Assembly (NCBI RefSeq): GCF_036669915.1
Contig: NC_089325.1
Coordinates: forward strand, 8,943,392 to 9,007,391
DNA: 64,000 nt
From: Pocillopora verrucosa
Taxonomy: Eukaryota > Cnidaria > Anthozoa > Scleractinia > Pocilloporidae
Direction: 5' to 3'
In this document: positions 12,509 through 30,998 of the stretch, piece after piece
Layout: each line of letters opens with the position of its first letter
How positions within the stretch are numbered: position 1 is the first letter of the stretch
Position numbers and translations under genes: made by a program
Notes under the pieces: model-generated
Seen by the model: only the letters and a program-made list of their open reading frames with translations
What the model was told of the DNA's origin: nothing
Database searches by the model: none

Positions 12509-15500
12509 TCAGCTCTGATTTTTCCTTACTTAACTCTTGCGGACCATCGCCAAAGGTAAGAACAGGATTATCATAACCTGCGCCGAATCAGCCAAGGAAC
12601 TCTCCTGACTATCTATCAAAAGTTGACGACTTCCAACCGACCCCGCTGACCTGGAAACGTCTTCTTTAGATTCAGCAACAGTCATTTGATTGTCCGACAG
12701 CCTTGGAAGGTTCCACTCTGGCATACCCAATGCGCCGACATTAAATTTATCTTGTTGATGAGCATCACCATTGGTTGTGCCAGTTAGTTTACCGCGGCCT
12801 CTAGCAGGTGACCTATTGAAAGAATACGCTCCAACTTTAAATTCATCATCAGCGTTGGGATCAGCAGCTGTCGCATCCATTTCCACAGGTTCTCCATAGT
12901 AGTTCACCCTGGAGTAGGAACTCGCACGAGGGATACCATGAAATCGCCTTAGTTCATAATGTGTGTCGTTGGTAAGGAAAAAGCTTCCCTCACGTCGATC
13001 CTTGCGACATCGGAAAATAAGCACACAGATGCCGACGAAGAAAACAACAGCCATCAAGGTACCAAATCCTATGTAAAGATAAAACGCAATTTTATTGCTC
13101 TTGGCTTCGGTTGTTGGGGCCTGTGTAACTGGTGACGTGGGACGAACCACTTCCAACTTACTCGCCTTGAACTTTTTTTCTCCCAGAGTTACACTAAAGT
13201 TTCCGCTGTCGACAATTTTCTTTAAAACTTGTACCACATTTTTTAATCCACCTGATTGGTGAATAGTCATAGGAACTCGAATTGAACCACATGCAATATT
13301 CCCCATCACAATTGCCGATCTTGGAATCCTAAGTTTACTGGATACTTCCATCCGCACCGCCTCTCGAAAATCGTTCTCCCTATCTTTGTTGCTCTTGACG
13401 TAGTTACAATCTCCATCAAACGACAACAACGGTCTCATTGTCATAAACAAGTGGTTGTTCAGTCACTACTTGTGAAGATGAAGGAGTTGGTTTTCTCGCG
13501 GTGGTCGCTGATGAGATAACGATCGATTTTGAAGCCACAGTATTTGATGTCGTTGAACTACCAAAGAGTTGTCATTGTGTTTACTGGTCCAATTTCAGAG
13601 ATCGACGCTGAAACAGTTGGACTACCTGCGAGCATTGAACGCGACGATGTTGGGGTAACTTTAAGACTTGAGCTCGAAGTTGTACTACTACCTGCAGCAC
13701 CTGAAGTTAAAGAGGCTGTGGGAGTTGCCGAGACTGATACGGAAGGTACACCACTAACAACAGGATTCGAGCTTGAAAGTGCCTCACTGACAAAAGGACT
13801 TGTACTTGAAAGTGCTGCACTAACAACAGAACTCGAGCTTGAAAGTGCTGTACTAACAATAGGACTTGTGTTTGAAAGTAAAGTAGTAGCTGTACGGCGT
13901 GAACTTGAAAGTGCTGCACTAACAACAGAACTTGTACTTGAAAGTGTAGCTATAGCTGTACGGCGTGAACTTGAAAGTGCTGCACTTTACAACAGGACTT
14001 GTGCTTGAAAGTGCTGCCGTAACTGTAGAGCGTGAGCTTGAAGGTACCACAATGCTTGAGCTTGATTTTACTTGTGTGAAAAACGGCTTGAGCTCGGAAT
14101 AACTACAGGACTTGAAGGAGCTGCACTAAAAGCACGACTTGAACTCGAAGATGCAGGTAAAGCTAAAGACCTAGACCTTGAAGACGCTGCTCCAACCACA
14201 GGACTTGAGCTTGAAGAGCTGTGCTAACTGCAAGACGTGAACTAGAAGGTACAGGTGACGCTATAGATCTGAAGCTTGAAGACGCTACACTATCTATGGG
14301 ACTTGAGCTCGAAGGTGCTGGAATAACTGAGAAACTTGAGCTTGAAGATGCTGGGATAACCATACCACTTGAGCTTGAGGGCGTCGCACTAACTAAAGGA
14401 ATTGAGCTTGAAGGCACTGCACTAACCACAGGACTTAAGCTTGAAGGCACTGCACTAACCACAGGACTTGAGCTCGAAGGCACTGCACTAACTACAGAAC
14501 TTGAACTTGAAGGCACATCACTAACTACAGGACTTGAGCTTAAAGATGCTGGAAAAACTGCTGGACTTGAGCTTGAAGATGCCATATTAATTACAGAGCT
14601 TGGGCTTGAATGGACTGGAGTAACTGCTGAAGTTGAGCTGGAAGGCATCACATTAACTGCAGGACTTGAGCTTGAAGATACAGTAGCAACTGCTGGACTT
14701 GAAGGTGCCATACTAACAGCAGGACTCAAGCTTGAAGGCGCCGAACTAACTGCTGGACTTGCGCTTGGAGATGCTGGAGTAACTACTTGACTTGAGCTTG
14801 AAGATACCGCACTAACTACACGACTTGGGCTCGGGTGTGAACTGCCCACTGCAGGTCTTGAACTTGAAAGCACTGCACTAGCTACAGGGGTTGAGCTTGA
14901 AAGCACCACACGTATTGTAGGGGCTGACATTGAAAGCAACGTACTAGCCACTGGGGATGAGCTAAAGGCACCGTACTAGTCATAGGGCTTGAGCTTGATA
15001 GCACCGTTCTAACCAGAGCAGTTGAGCTTGAAGACACTTCACAGTCATTGGGGTCGAGCTTAAAGTCGACGTACTCACAACAGCACTTGACTTTGCAAGT
15101 GCTTCACTGACAACAGTACTGGAGCTTGAGGCTGCCGGATTGACGACAGGACTTCGGCTTGAAGGTGAAGCATTAACTACTAAGCTTGAACTTGGAACTG
15201 CTGCACTAACTGTAGGGCCTGAGCTTGAAGGAGCTGGAATAGCTGAAGAAGTTACGCTGAGGGAAACTGCGGGAACTGAGGTTGGAGGTGCTGCACTTGC
15301 TATTGACTTTCTTGAGTTTAAAGATGACGAGTTTCCTATAGCTGCCCTTCTCTGTCTACTATGAACGCGGTTGTATTCTTCCCGAAACGCTTCTAGAATG
15401 ATGTTTTCAATTTTTCTTCCAGAAGAGAAAGTGATTTCTCTTGACTCTAGGCGATTTCCATTGTTTCCTGTGAAATTGAGGTCCTTAGGTCTGGGTGTTT

Positions 15501-15516
15501 TCATTGAAATCACATT
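12509..15516 (-). CDS. Mucin-like transmembrane protein, left copy, broken by many small indels
   Basis: This is the mirror of 55286-58303. Read against the right copy it has 1-2 nt changes at about ten places: GACTAGTGAAG reduced to GACTGTGAAG near 15045, a lost G near 14965, a lost T near 14216, a homopolymer 5 versus 6 near 14085, an extra base near 13987, two losses near 13560, GTGTTT reduced to GTTT near 13415, a lost C near 12577 and two bases near 12520. The longest surviving frames are therefore 12530-13450, 14163-14951 and 14980-15513. The changes are mostly deletions scattered evenly, as in uncorrected long-read sequence. A decayed allele is the alternative. Confidence 0.8.
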
Positions 15517-16260
15517 CTAGAAAGAGAAAGATAAAAAAAACCTCGATGAGTTCGAGAAAAAAGTAAGCAAGGATCGAGGATTGGGGTCAGTTAACCCACA
15601 CAAGGAACACTTAATCCGGCCACAACAAATTTTACTGACTGATATAACTATTCCAATTGAACACGATGATAGTCGCAAATAATATCATATTAATTCACAA
15701 AACTATAATTTAGTGATCAACTGAAACCACACCAAGCTTCAAAAGTGAAGGAGTCGGAGTATGGCATACAGGCTCTAAAACCTTCGCGGGGCTTATTTTA
15801 CCAATATCTACATCTAATCAAAGTTCATTACTAAAATGCACATTTTCCAAAAAGGTAAGTTGAAATCTTAATAATTTGGCGAGTTGTGAAAAACATATTC
15901 GTGGAAAAGTTAAAAATTATCCAGGTGTCATAATCTCCGTTAGAAGTGAACATTTGGAAGCAAACGGCATCATTCGGGAGATTCTATTCCAACTTAGTAG
16001 CACTTTGTTCTCAGCAAACACGAAACGTTAAAAAAGAAAAAAAAAAAAAAGAGGTCCTGGCTCTGACTTTGGTTTTCTACCGAGGACCCAAATGGCGCAA
16101 ACTTCTAAATCTTCTAACTGAAAAAGAAAATGTCTTGCCGAGAGTGACAAGTGTTGGTAATTTTCCCAGCCTTCAACCTTACTTTTCACTTGGTTTACGC
16201 ATACTAGACCACCAAAAACGTGGTCGTGAAAGCTACCTGGAGAAAACGTGACTGAAAAAA

Positions 16261-19200
16261 CTATCCTTTCCTGCAAAGCGCCACCATGCCTTCTGTGAAG
16301 GTCAGGGGTTCAACTACATCATTGGCTGGCGGTTCACAGTGGGAGCGCGATGTTGACATAATTCTTCGAGGGGGCGTGAAATGCTTCTTAACCTCTGGAA
16401 GACGAAGACTCGCAATACGATTCCACATGATGTCTCCTCTTCAAATGAATTCATAGAAATTGTGGGATTGACAGAGCGCCTTGAAATTTGGCCCAAACGT
16501 TTGCTGAACGAAGAGGAACGGAATTTTTTTTTTCCTTCCTTCCTAGTGGCCTCGAAAGGCGACACGTCTGCAAATACTCGACAGAGAAAATCGATAAATT
16601 GATAGGTACACTGAAATGTTCACACTCTTTGAGAGAATGATCTTTTATGACTGTCACTATGCAGTTACACTTCGTGATCGATCAAGTTTAATACCCGATT
16701 TATTCGCCCGATTGGCATTTCAATTCAGTTTTAAGTAAAACAGCCCTCACTACATGCCCTCTTCTCTATCAAACTAACCAACTGATGACATATTGCACTA
16801 ATATGACTCTGAATTCTCTGTAATAATACAGGATAGGATATTATAACATTTAAACAAAAATGTAGCAAGCTACCTTTTCATCAGCTGCCTTGCCACTTTC
16901 TTTGACCATCCTTATTATTAGTTTGGTTTCCAAGGGTAACAAACCTTAAAGATAAAAAAGTCATCACCTTCAGAAATGGCACAAGGTGTAATTTCTATTT
17001 AAATCACTAACAATACTTGTAATTTGAAAGAAAAAATTAATCATAATCAATTTTTAATGAAAATATCTTCCAGTATTTTTTGAAATGTGCTTTTAGTTCT
17101 GTTATTCCAAACACTGACCTTCCAACAAACTTGAAATTGAAAGAAGTGGCTCAAATCAAGTGCCACTTACTATCAGGCAACTGTGGGACAAAAATCATAC
17201 AAAAAGTTTTTTCAGTGTGAGATCCTTTGATAAGGCTGGGATGCCCTCTCCTTTAAATTGGCCACTAAATACTATTGATAGGCAACTGCGGGGACAAAAT
17301 AAAGAGTAAATCACCTTATGACACTCCCACAAACAAACAATGTATTGCCTTTGTAGTGTGAGAGCCTCTTTCCAGTAACAACTGAAATGAAGAGAAAAAA
17401 TAGTGGCTTGTTTCCTTACTATCAGGCAACTGTGGGACAAAATAACTAAAGAGTAAATTGAACAATGTATTGCCTTTGTAGTGTGAGAGCCTCTTTCCAG
17501 TAACAACTAAGACAAATATTGTTTCCTGTATCATACCTCTGTTCTGTGCTACAGTCAATATCTGTGGAACCTCTGTAGTGACTGCACACATATCAAAAAA
17601 TTTGGCTTTCTCTAACAGCCATGGAAGAAAGTTTTCTTTTCTAATGGAAATGTATTTCCTGTAATGATATCAAAAAGTTTTTCAAAATGATGTTGACAAA
17701 CCCATCATTATTAAGGTGAATTGCTGGGAAATGATGAGAAATGACATATATTACTGGAAAATTAAACTGTGTGATTAGATGGAAAGTCTAGGAATACAAA
17801 ATAAAATTTTGGTACTGATAGAAGATATGGACAAAAACCTACAACACAGACAACATGCACTGGATTAGGGTTCAGGGAACCTAATGAGCAACTGTGGCTG
17901 GAGCTGATAGCACAAGAAACATCACAATTTAACATAAAAGAGGGCAATGATAAGCTCCCATACAGCTCAAGGGTATTTTTAATGTGATGATGGCTTCAGA
18001 GGCATTATCCAAGCCGGCATAATGACTCTCTTGAGAGAAACTTTAAAAAATCCCTTTCTCTCATGAAAAATTTCCTTAGCCCTGGGAATGCCCCAGCAGG
18101 GAGCATTTAAGGCTCAGCAGAGCCTATTATCAGTGTTTTAGTCATAATCTTAAACTAGTTATAGTTCTCACTAGAGCTGCCCCCGCCCTACAGTACCATT
18201 TTCTTTTTTTTTTTTTTTTGAGTTGGGCTTGTTGTTTACAGTTGTGTAGTTATGACCATTTGCGGGAAAAACGTTGATACCTTGCGGCCGTGCAAGCGAT
18301 CAAATCGAGATTTTTTTGGTTACGATCAACCGAAAACACCTACATTCTCTCTTCTCCAGTCTTCCTCTATACTAGGACAAATCTCGTGTCAAAGACGCCG
18401 ATCCTAAAAGTCCTCGCGCGCGTGTCTTTTTACTGGCAGCCCATGACCATTTGCGGGAAAAACGTTGATACCTTGCGGCCGTGCAAGCGATCAAATCGAG
18501 ATTTTTTCTGGTTATGATCGACCGAAAATACCCACATTCCCTCTTCTCCAGTCTTCTCTATATTACGCGCGGGGAGTCCTAAGGTGCCTCCTCGGGTTTT
18601 TGGCCCTCTGGGGCCAAAAACCCTGCGGGGGCAAAGAAAAGGCTCATGAGAGAAAAGACTCGTTCATCAAACTACTTTCCCTAGACCATCAAAAGCAGTT
18701 TTGGACTAAAGAGATGTTCTGTAGTGAATAAAAAACGCAAAGAAACTCTCCGAAGAATAAATATCAACGAACATCATGGTCGCGATCAGATCACACTAAG
18801 TAAACCTACACAGCTGAAGGAACGAATATTTTTTCCCAAAACAAAAACTTCTCACCGTAGTGGTAGTGTCTTACGCATCTAAATTATTCACATTATTCTT
18901 TTAAATAATTTATCAAAACTCAAGACGGACTATCATTCTGAAATGAGAACAAAGCATATCAATTTTGTCGCGTGGCAAAATAACTAGCGGAATTCAAATA
19001 TAGTAATTTGTTTCCAGTGTGAGCGCGAACCAAATATCGGAGCAAAGTCCGCATAAGAATATACAATATAGGTGACTCTCACAATTAAGCATTTTTTCGT
19101 AAGCTGGAAAAAATAAAACACTTTGGCGTTGCTTCAATGTTTTTAGCGAAAATTGTCGCGACAGTTGAGGCGAAGGGTTTCAAGAGGGGCCAAACCTAAT

Positions 19201-20003
19201 TACGTGCCGCCGGAAAAAGACTGGCTTAATAAAATTTTTGACAGTTTCAGATCCATTCAGGTCCTTTACACGAGAAAATTTTGATGCTTGAGCGATCTAA
19301 CATCTCAGACCGCGAAAATGTACCTCAACTATTCAAGCTCGGAGACAATGGCAATTATTCGCTGCTTGAGTCTCAAAGAAGTCTTATATAATAACAAAAC
19401 ACCTCCTTAAAACAACAAGAATTAAACAAAGCGAATGATTTTACCGATCTTGTACACTAGCCAATGTCTGAAATGAGCCGTGAGATTCAAAGCCGCCATC
19501 TCGTGCTCGTTGAAGGATAACAAATTCATTCCCTAAATTGGCTTGATCTGCTCCTAGGAAAGATGTTTGCAACTTTTCAGCATCAATCATCGAAGAGCCA
19601 AGGTCTGCAATAAGTAAGATCCTTGATTTCTGCCAAACATTTGCTGTATCAGAAGCTGAAAGGTTAAAAAAATAGAATCAATGAGGCTGAATGCACAAAA
19701 GGCGATATTTCTCAATAATTACATTATTCAATATTTTTTCCATGGCACGAAACATTTCGTAGCATGCAACGTGTACATCGTAAGACCCGCGAATGAATGA
19801 GTTCATTCTATCTAATACATTGCGTAAACTATTTCTTTGCAGATGCTATGGAAAGCGATGTGATTTACTTCATTATCTATAATGTGCTTACCTCTGCTAA
19901 TGAAAGCACCAATTCCAAGATAAAGGAATATGCTGGCAAGCATCGTCGAGGTCTTGTAACTCTTAAAAATCCTTCGTTTGTAAACAAAATGAGATAATTT
20001 CAT
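16261..20003 (-). CDS. Unrecognised membrane-protein gene, left copy with rearranged middle exons
   Basis: This is the mirror of 50880-54541, starting at 20003. The last exon here has the ten-A run that keeps it in frame, but then loses one base near 16427 (ATGTGGAATCG where the right arm has ATGTGGCAATCG). Neither arm therefore holds a fully open last exon. The exon equivalent to 53475-53561 is multiplied at 17165-17515, and the exon equivalent to 53782-53833 matches only in its last part (to about 16995), after which the arms diverge. Confidence 0.5.
17165..17515. repeat. Local duplication of an exon segment (left arm only)
   Basis: The segment AATGTATTGCCTTTGTAGTG...CAGTAACAACT appears twice (from about 17338 and 17464). 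The segment ACTATCAGGCAACTGTGGGACAAAA appears twice, with a third diverged version near 17279. The right arm has one of each (53470-53575). This is an imperfect tandem expansion centred on one exon of the unrecognised gene. Confidence 0.75.
18254..18560. repeat. Tandem repeat, 191-bp period (left arm)
   Basis: GACCATTTGCGGGAAAAACG starts at 18254 and again at 18445. The shared part of each unit is about 110 bp and continues through GATACCTTGCGGCCGTGCAA and CTCTTCTCCAGTCTTC. It lies in the long intron of the unrecognised membrane gene. The mirror is 52327-52633. It is GC-richer than its surroundings, and no family is recognised. Confidence 0.8.
18594..18623. other. Perfect 13-bp hairpin next to the 191-bp repeat (mirror 52264-52293)
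   Basis: GGGTTTTTGGCCC and GGGCCAAAAACCC are separated by a 4-nt loop (TCTG). The hairpin is conserved exactly in both arms and sits 34 bp beyond the tandem repeat. Possible roles are the end of a mobile element or a structured RNA; nothing here decides between them. Confidence 0.7.
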
Positions 20004-22045
20004 TCAAATTAAAGCGATGCTTTATGAGCTCAACAAACTTGGCGTTGGCAAATATATCATAGCGTATCACTATCCCTACTGTTGATATTGTTAAAAATCT
20101 AAAGAATATAACACAAACAACAGAAGATATTAGACCTCACTACCGCTAAGAACTCGCACCCATTTGTTCAGCCAAACGTACTCGCGCATGCAGGATACTC
20201 TGTTAGAGTCCGCCGTTAATTTACAGTTACGTCACCGTGACTGAGTAATTATCAACTAACCAACAAAAATATAACCTTGGTTAATCTGGAAATTTCAGTC
20301 TCTTTCCGAACCACGGCAACGTCAAGAATGATAATGACACAATTGAAAGAGAAATTAACAATGTGGAATAATAAAATTGCGACTTCTTTTCTTGCGGCAA
20401 AAAAGGTTAAATGTTGATGAAGTTCTTGCGAAGTGTTTGGTTTATAGCGGATTTTGGGAATTTAAAGCATAAGAGCCAAAAGCTAACCCTACAGCCAATT
20501 CTCTCTCTCTGTCTCGATTTAGTGGAAAGATGAATGTTATGCTTTCGTGTCTGTAACAAATGCAACTGTTACTGATCGAGTGCAAATCTCCTTTGCATCT
20601 TTTAGGTCCCCTGCTGTCAATCCTATTCGGCAAAACTTCTAAAAGCTGTCAACAACTGTTCAGTACAACGTTAAATTTTCCAGGGCTCATCTTTATAAAA
20701 CATTTTCACTGTCACTGTTACATGTCACACAGTGTCAAGTTTATGTCACAGAATAATCTGAGTTTAGAAGTTTTTGAAAGCTTGTTTTTTTTTTCAGGCA
20801 TTTTTTAAACTTTCTCTGTCTTCTCTGTCCTATTTTTGTATTACAGCGCTACAGTCGAAATCAAAGTACAATTACTGTAATAGTCCTCAGGCAAGACATG
20901 CTAAAAATGAAGAAACAATTAAAACAAATGACAACGCGAAGTGAATCTGTTTATTCCACTAGGTCTCACTATGGCCGATTGTGAAAGGATTATAAGAAGA
21001 GGATATTGGTGTTACAATGTGAAAGCGTGCAGTCATTGTCGGTGAAAATAAGAGCTGTCGAAGAGAATGAAAGAGTTGTTAGCATTGTAGCAGGGATGAA
21101 CATCTTGAGAGAGTGGAGAGAAACACACACACATTTTGAGGTAACGGCTATCATGTGCCGACTTGTCCTGTGGACGCCGGAAATTATAAGCTTCATTTTG
21201 AACTAATGAATTTTAAACGGTCAGTTTCATTTAGGAGATTGTAAAATTCCTTTCACAGGAGGCACAAACTCATAGAAAATAATTTTCTTTTGAAAGAAAA
21301 TGGATCATTAGGAGTGGAAACTAGAGGGCTCTTGAAATGAAAAAATGTCGGGTGCGTTCTGCTGTGGCGGAAATCGCCTCAATTTTTTTTCGCTTTACGG
21401 TCTAAAGAACAAATGTAATCACGAACACGAAAGTTGATGCGCTTCTCTCGAAACAATTAAGTATGGCTGACTTCAAACCTTTCAGACGTGAGATTTCCAG
21501 CCAGGCTTTTAACATAATTATCTGCTACAAATCCAAACCTCTGGAAATTTCAACATGATACGCATGTTACATAATTTCTTCCTCCGCTTTGCCTGCCATA
21601 TTTTTTTTTCCGAGAAGTCTTTTTTCAGAACTGTAAATGTGATAAGATTTTAAAGACGCAGGTCGGATTACAAGATTAAGAACGAATAAAAAGTTGAATA
21701 ATGAATTAGCCTAAACTAAACTGACAAATTAAGAAGGCTTACTTTGTACTACCTCGCTGACACCTACATATTCTTTTTGTAAGCTAAGGGTCCCAAAGGA
21801 TAAGGCCGATTTCTCAAAAGTAAGTAGACAGTTACTGAGTAGTACATGACAGCTGATTGTTTTGTTGCTCTCAGCTGATCAAAGTACTGCATACTCAAAA
21901 TCTTTAGCCGAGCTTGATGCTTGTCCAGCTAAGCTGTGAAGAAATGTAATTTCCTTCGCTAGCTAAGTTTCTTAAGATCAGAACTTTCCCAAAAACGCGG
22001 ATAAATCATCTGAAAGTTGGTGAACGTTAAACCTGTTCGTTCAAG
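20004..22045. other. Divergent intergenic region, unrecognised gene / BBS7 (left arm; mirror 48840-50879)
   Basis: This 2-kb stretch lies between two divergently transcribed genes and so should hold both promoters. Several 60-82 codon frames on either strand are shared by the arms, but none looks like protein. A CT run near 20501 and a CA run near 21122 are the only simple repeats. A short ATG frame (MAGKAEEEIM, near 49284 on the plus strand) is followed by GTAA and could be a 5' exon, without support. Confidence 0.4.
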
Positions 22046-29372
<7,327 letters not shown>

Positions 29373-30570
29373 GCGATCACTCTTCTTTGCTTCTAAGCTT
29401 AAAATCCTGTAAGCGCACATTTCAGAAATAGGTGTACAACAGAAACAATCATCAACTTTCCCACAACTGACTACATGTACTTCAAGATTGTAACCTTAGT
29501 TCAGAATGAACCCACTTTAAATCTCCTAGATGATTTAATGCATCCTTGATTGATTGGTTTCTATTTCCCTGATTTGTATGTTTGTCAATTTTATTTCAAG
29601 ATTTTTGTTCATAAAGAGTGATTGGTCAATTCTAATAACATTCTACTACCAAATAATTCTTTTCTTGATTGTAATGATAACTTAGTCCAGGTTTTGCAAC
29701 ATCAGTCATTTAGAACCATCATTCACCTTAGTTCTTTGATTTAAGAAGCCACATCTCAATCATTGAACCATATAGCTGACTGTACACAAGACTATTTACT
29801 TCCTACAATTAACTGTGCAATTTTTTTAAGGTAATTTATTTATTTATTTGTAATTATTGTAAATAGTGATGCGGTTGGTTTGTAGTCTAACCTGCACAGC
29901 TCTAAAAATATATGATCACTTCATAAAAATGTTCATGGAAGTGATTGTAGTCGGATAAGTTGTCAACAATTACCTACCCAAGCGTTTTAATACGAGGTTT
30001 AATGACATAAGAAATGATGTGCTTCTTATATGAAAGTATACAGGTTTCCACTTCATCTTTTCAGTTCCAGCTGATAAATATAAACATTCGAAACTCATTC
30101 AGCTTATCTACCAAAATTCCTCACGAAAAGTCTCCCAGCAACAGTCGTTCCAATGACCTGGATCTACTCTTTATACCAACTCCTATTTCTCGCCACTTTC
30201 TCGATATCCTACAAACTACTTTGCGTTGCCGCAATTTCAAGTATTGTACATGAATCCATCGATACTTTTAGCAGGTGCAATCAACATTCGTGGAACTTAA
30301 AGGAAGATAAGCAGGAATAAGGTACGATCTTATTAAAATATGCGGCTAAGGTATGTCAGAGAATCTTTAGTTTAGCTGCTGCTATAACCAGCTGTCGCCG
30401 TGACTTGAAACAGGAAACTCCAATTACGTGATGTTCTCGTTGTCGCCAATTCCGCTTCATCGGTTCCATCGATTCCCAGCTGCACAGAAACCACTTTATA
30501 GACTCGAGTCAGTGTCATCACCTTCACTGTTTGCTTCTCCGCCAGTTACCCAATATCCTACAGCCCATAC
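29373..30570. other. Convergent intergenic region, BBS7 / microprotein (left arm; mirror 40416-41614)
   Basis: About 1.2 kb between two converging 3' ends. AATAAA-type motifs occur on the microprotein strand in the mirror near 41140-41156 (AAATAAATAAATAAATTACC). A 79-codon frame (30014-30253, copied at 40735-40974) is open in both arms but has no protein-like features. I see no other gene. Confidence 0.5.
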
Positions 30571-30815
30571 TTAGGGTTTCTTTTTACTTAGAGCATCTCG
30601 CACAGACTGCATGAATCTCTGACCCATCTCCTCAACGTTTGGAATTCCTTGGTAATTTTTTTGTTGTATATATGCTCCTGTTAACGTGCCAGCAACAAGT
30701 CCCAGAACCAGCGTTTTGTTAATATGAGAAAAAATAACTCCAGCGCAAAACCTTTAAGAAATGAGTAATCAAGAGGCGGTTTCTTCAGACTATCATCTCC
30801 TCCTTCGGGAGCCAT
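30571..30815 (-). CDS. SLC35A4-uORF-type microprotein, left copy, frame-shifted
   Basis: This is the mirror of 40173-40415. It lacks one C (GGTTTTGCGCTGG where the right has GGTTTTGCCGCTGG) near 30749 and has three extra A in a poly-A run near 30660, so its length is 245 and not 243 nt. The frame breaks in the middle of the hydrophobic segment. A homopolymer-type error or a dead allele would explain it. Confidence 0.75.
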
Positions 30816-30998
30816 CTTGATCGTTCCTCTAATTGAGATCCAGGCCCTCTCGAGTAATGACTCATTCCCTGTTTCTCAAGGTCAGAATTTACTGAAGAAG
30901 GAAGGGGGGGTGGGAGAGAAGACGATTTTAGTGAGGAAATTAATTACGTTGTATTTGTAAAACAGAATATGATCAACTCAGGATAACTTTATGATTAA

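Noticed and set aside
14221..14790. 189-codon plus-strand frame in the left arm
   Set aside because: It is the same antisense repeat shadow in the left copy of the mucin-like gene.
18594..18623. Transcription terminator or histone-type stem-loop
   Set aside because: There is no fitting gene on either side, and the sequence does not match the histone stem-loop.
20560..20808. 82-codon frame shared with 50074-50322
   Set aside because: It is conserved only because the arms are copies, with no splice signals, protein-like composition or known motif.
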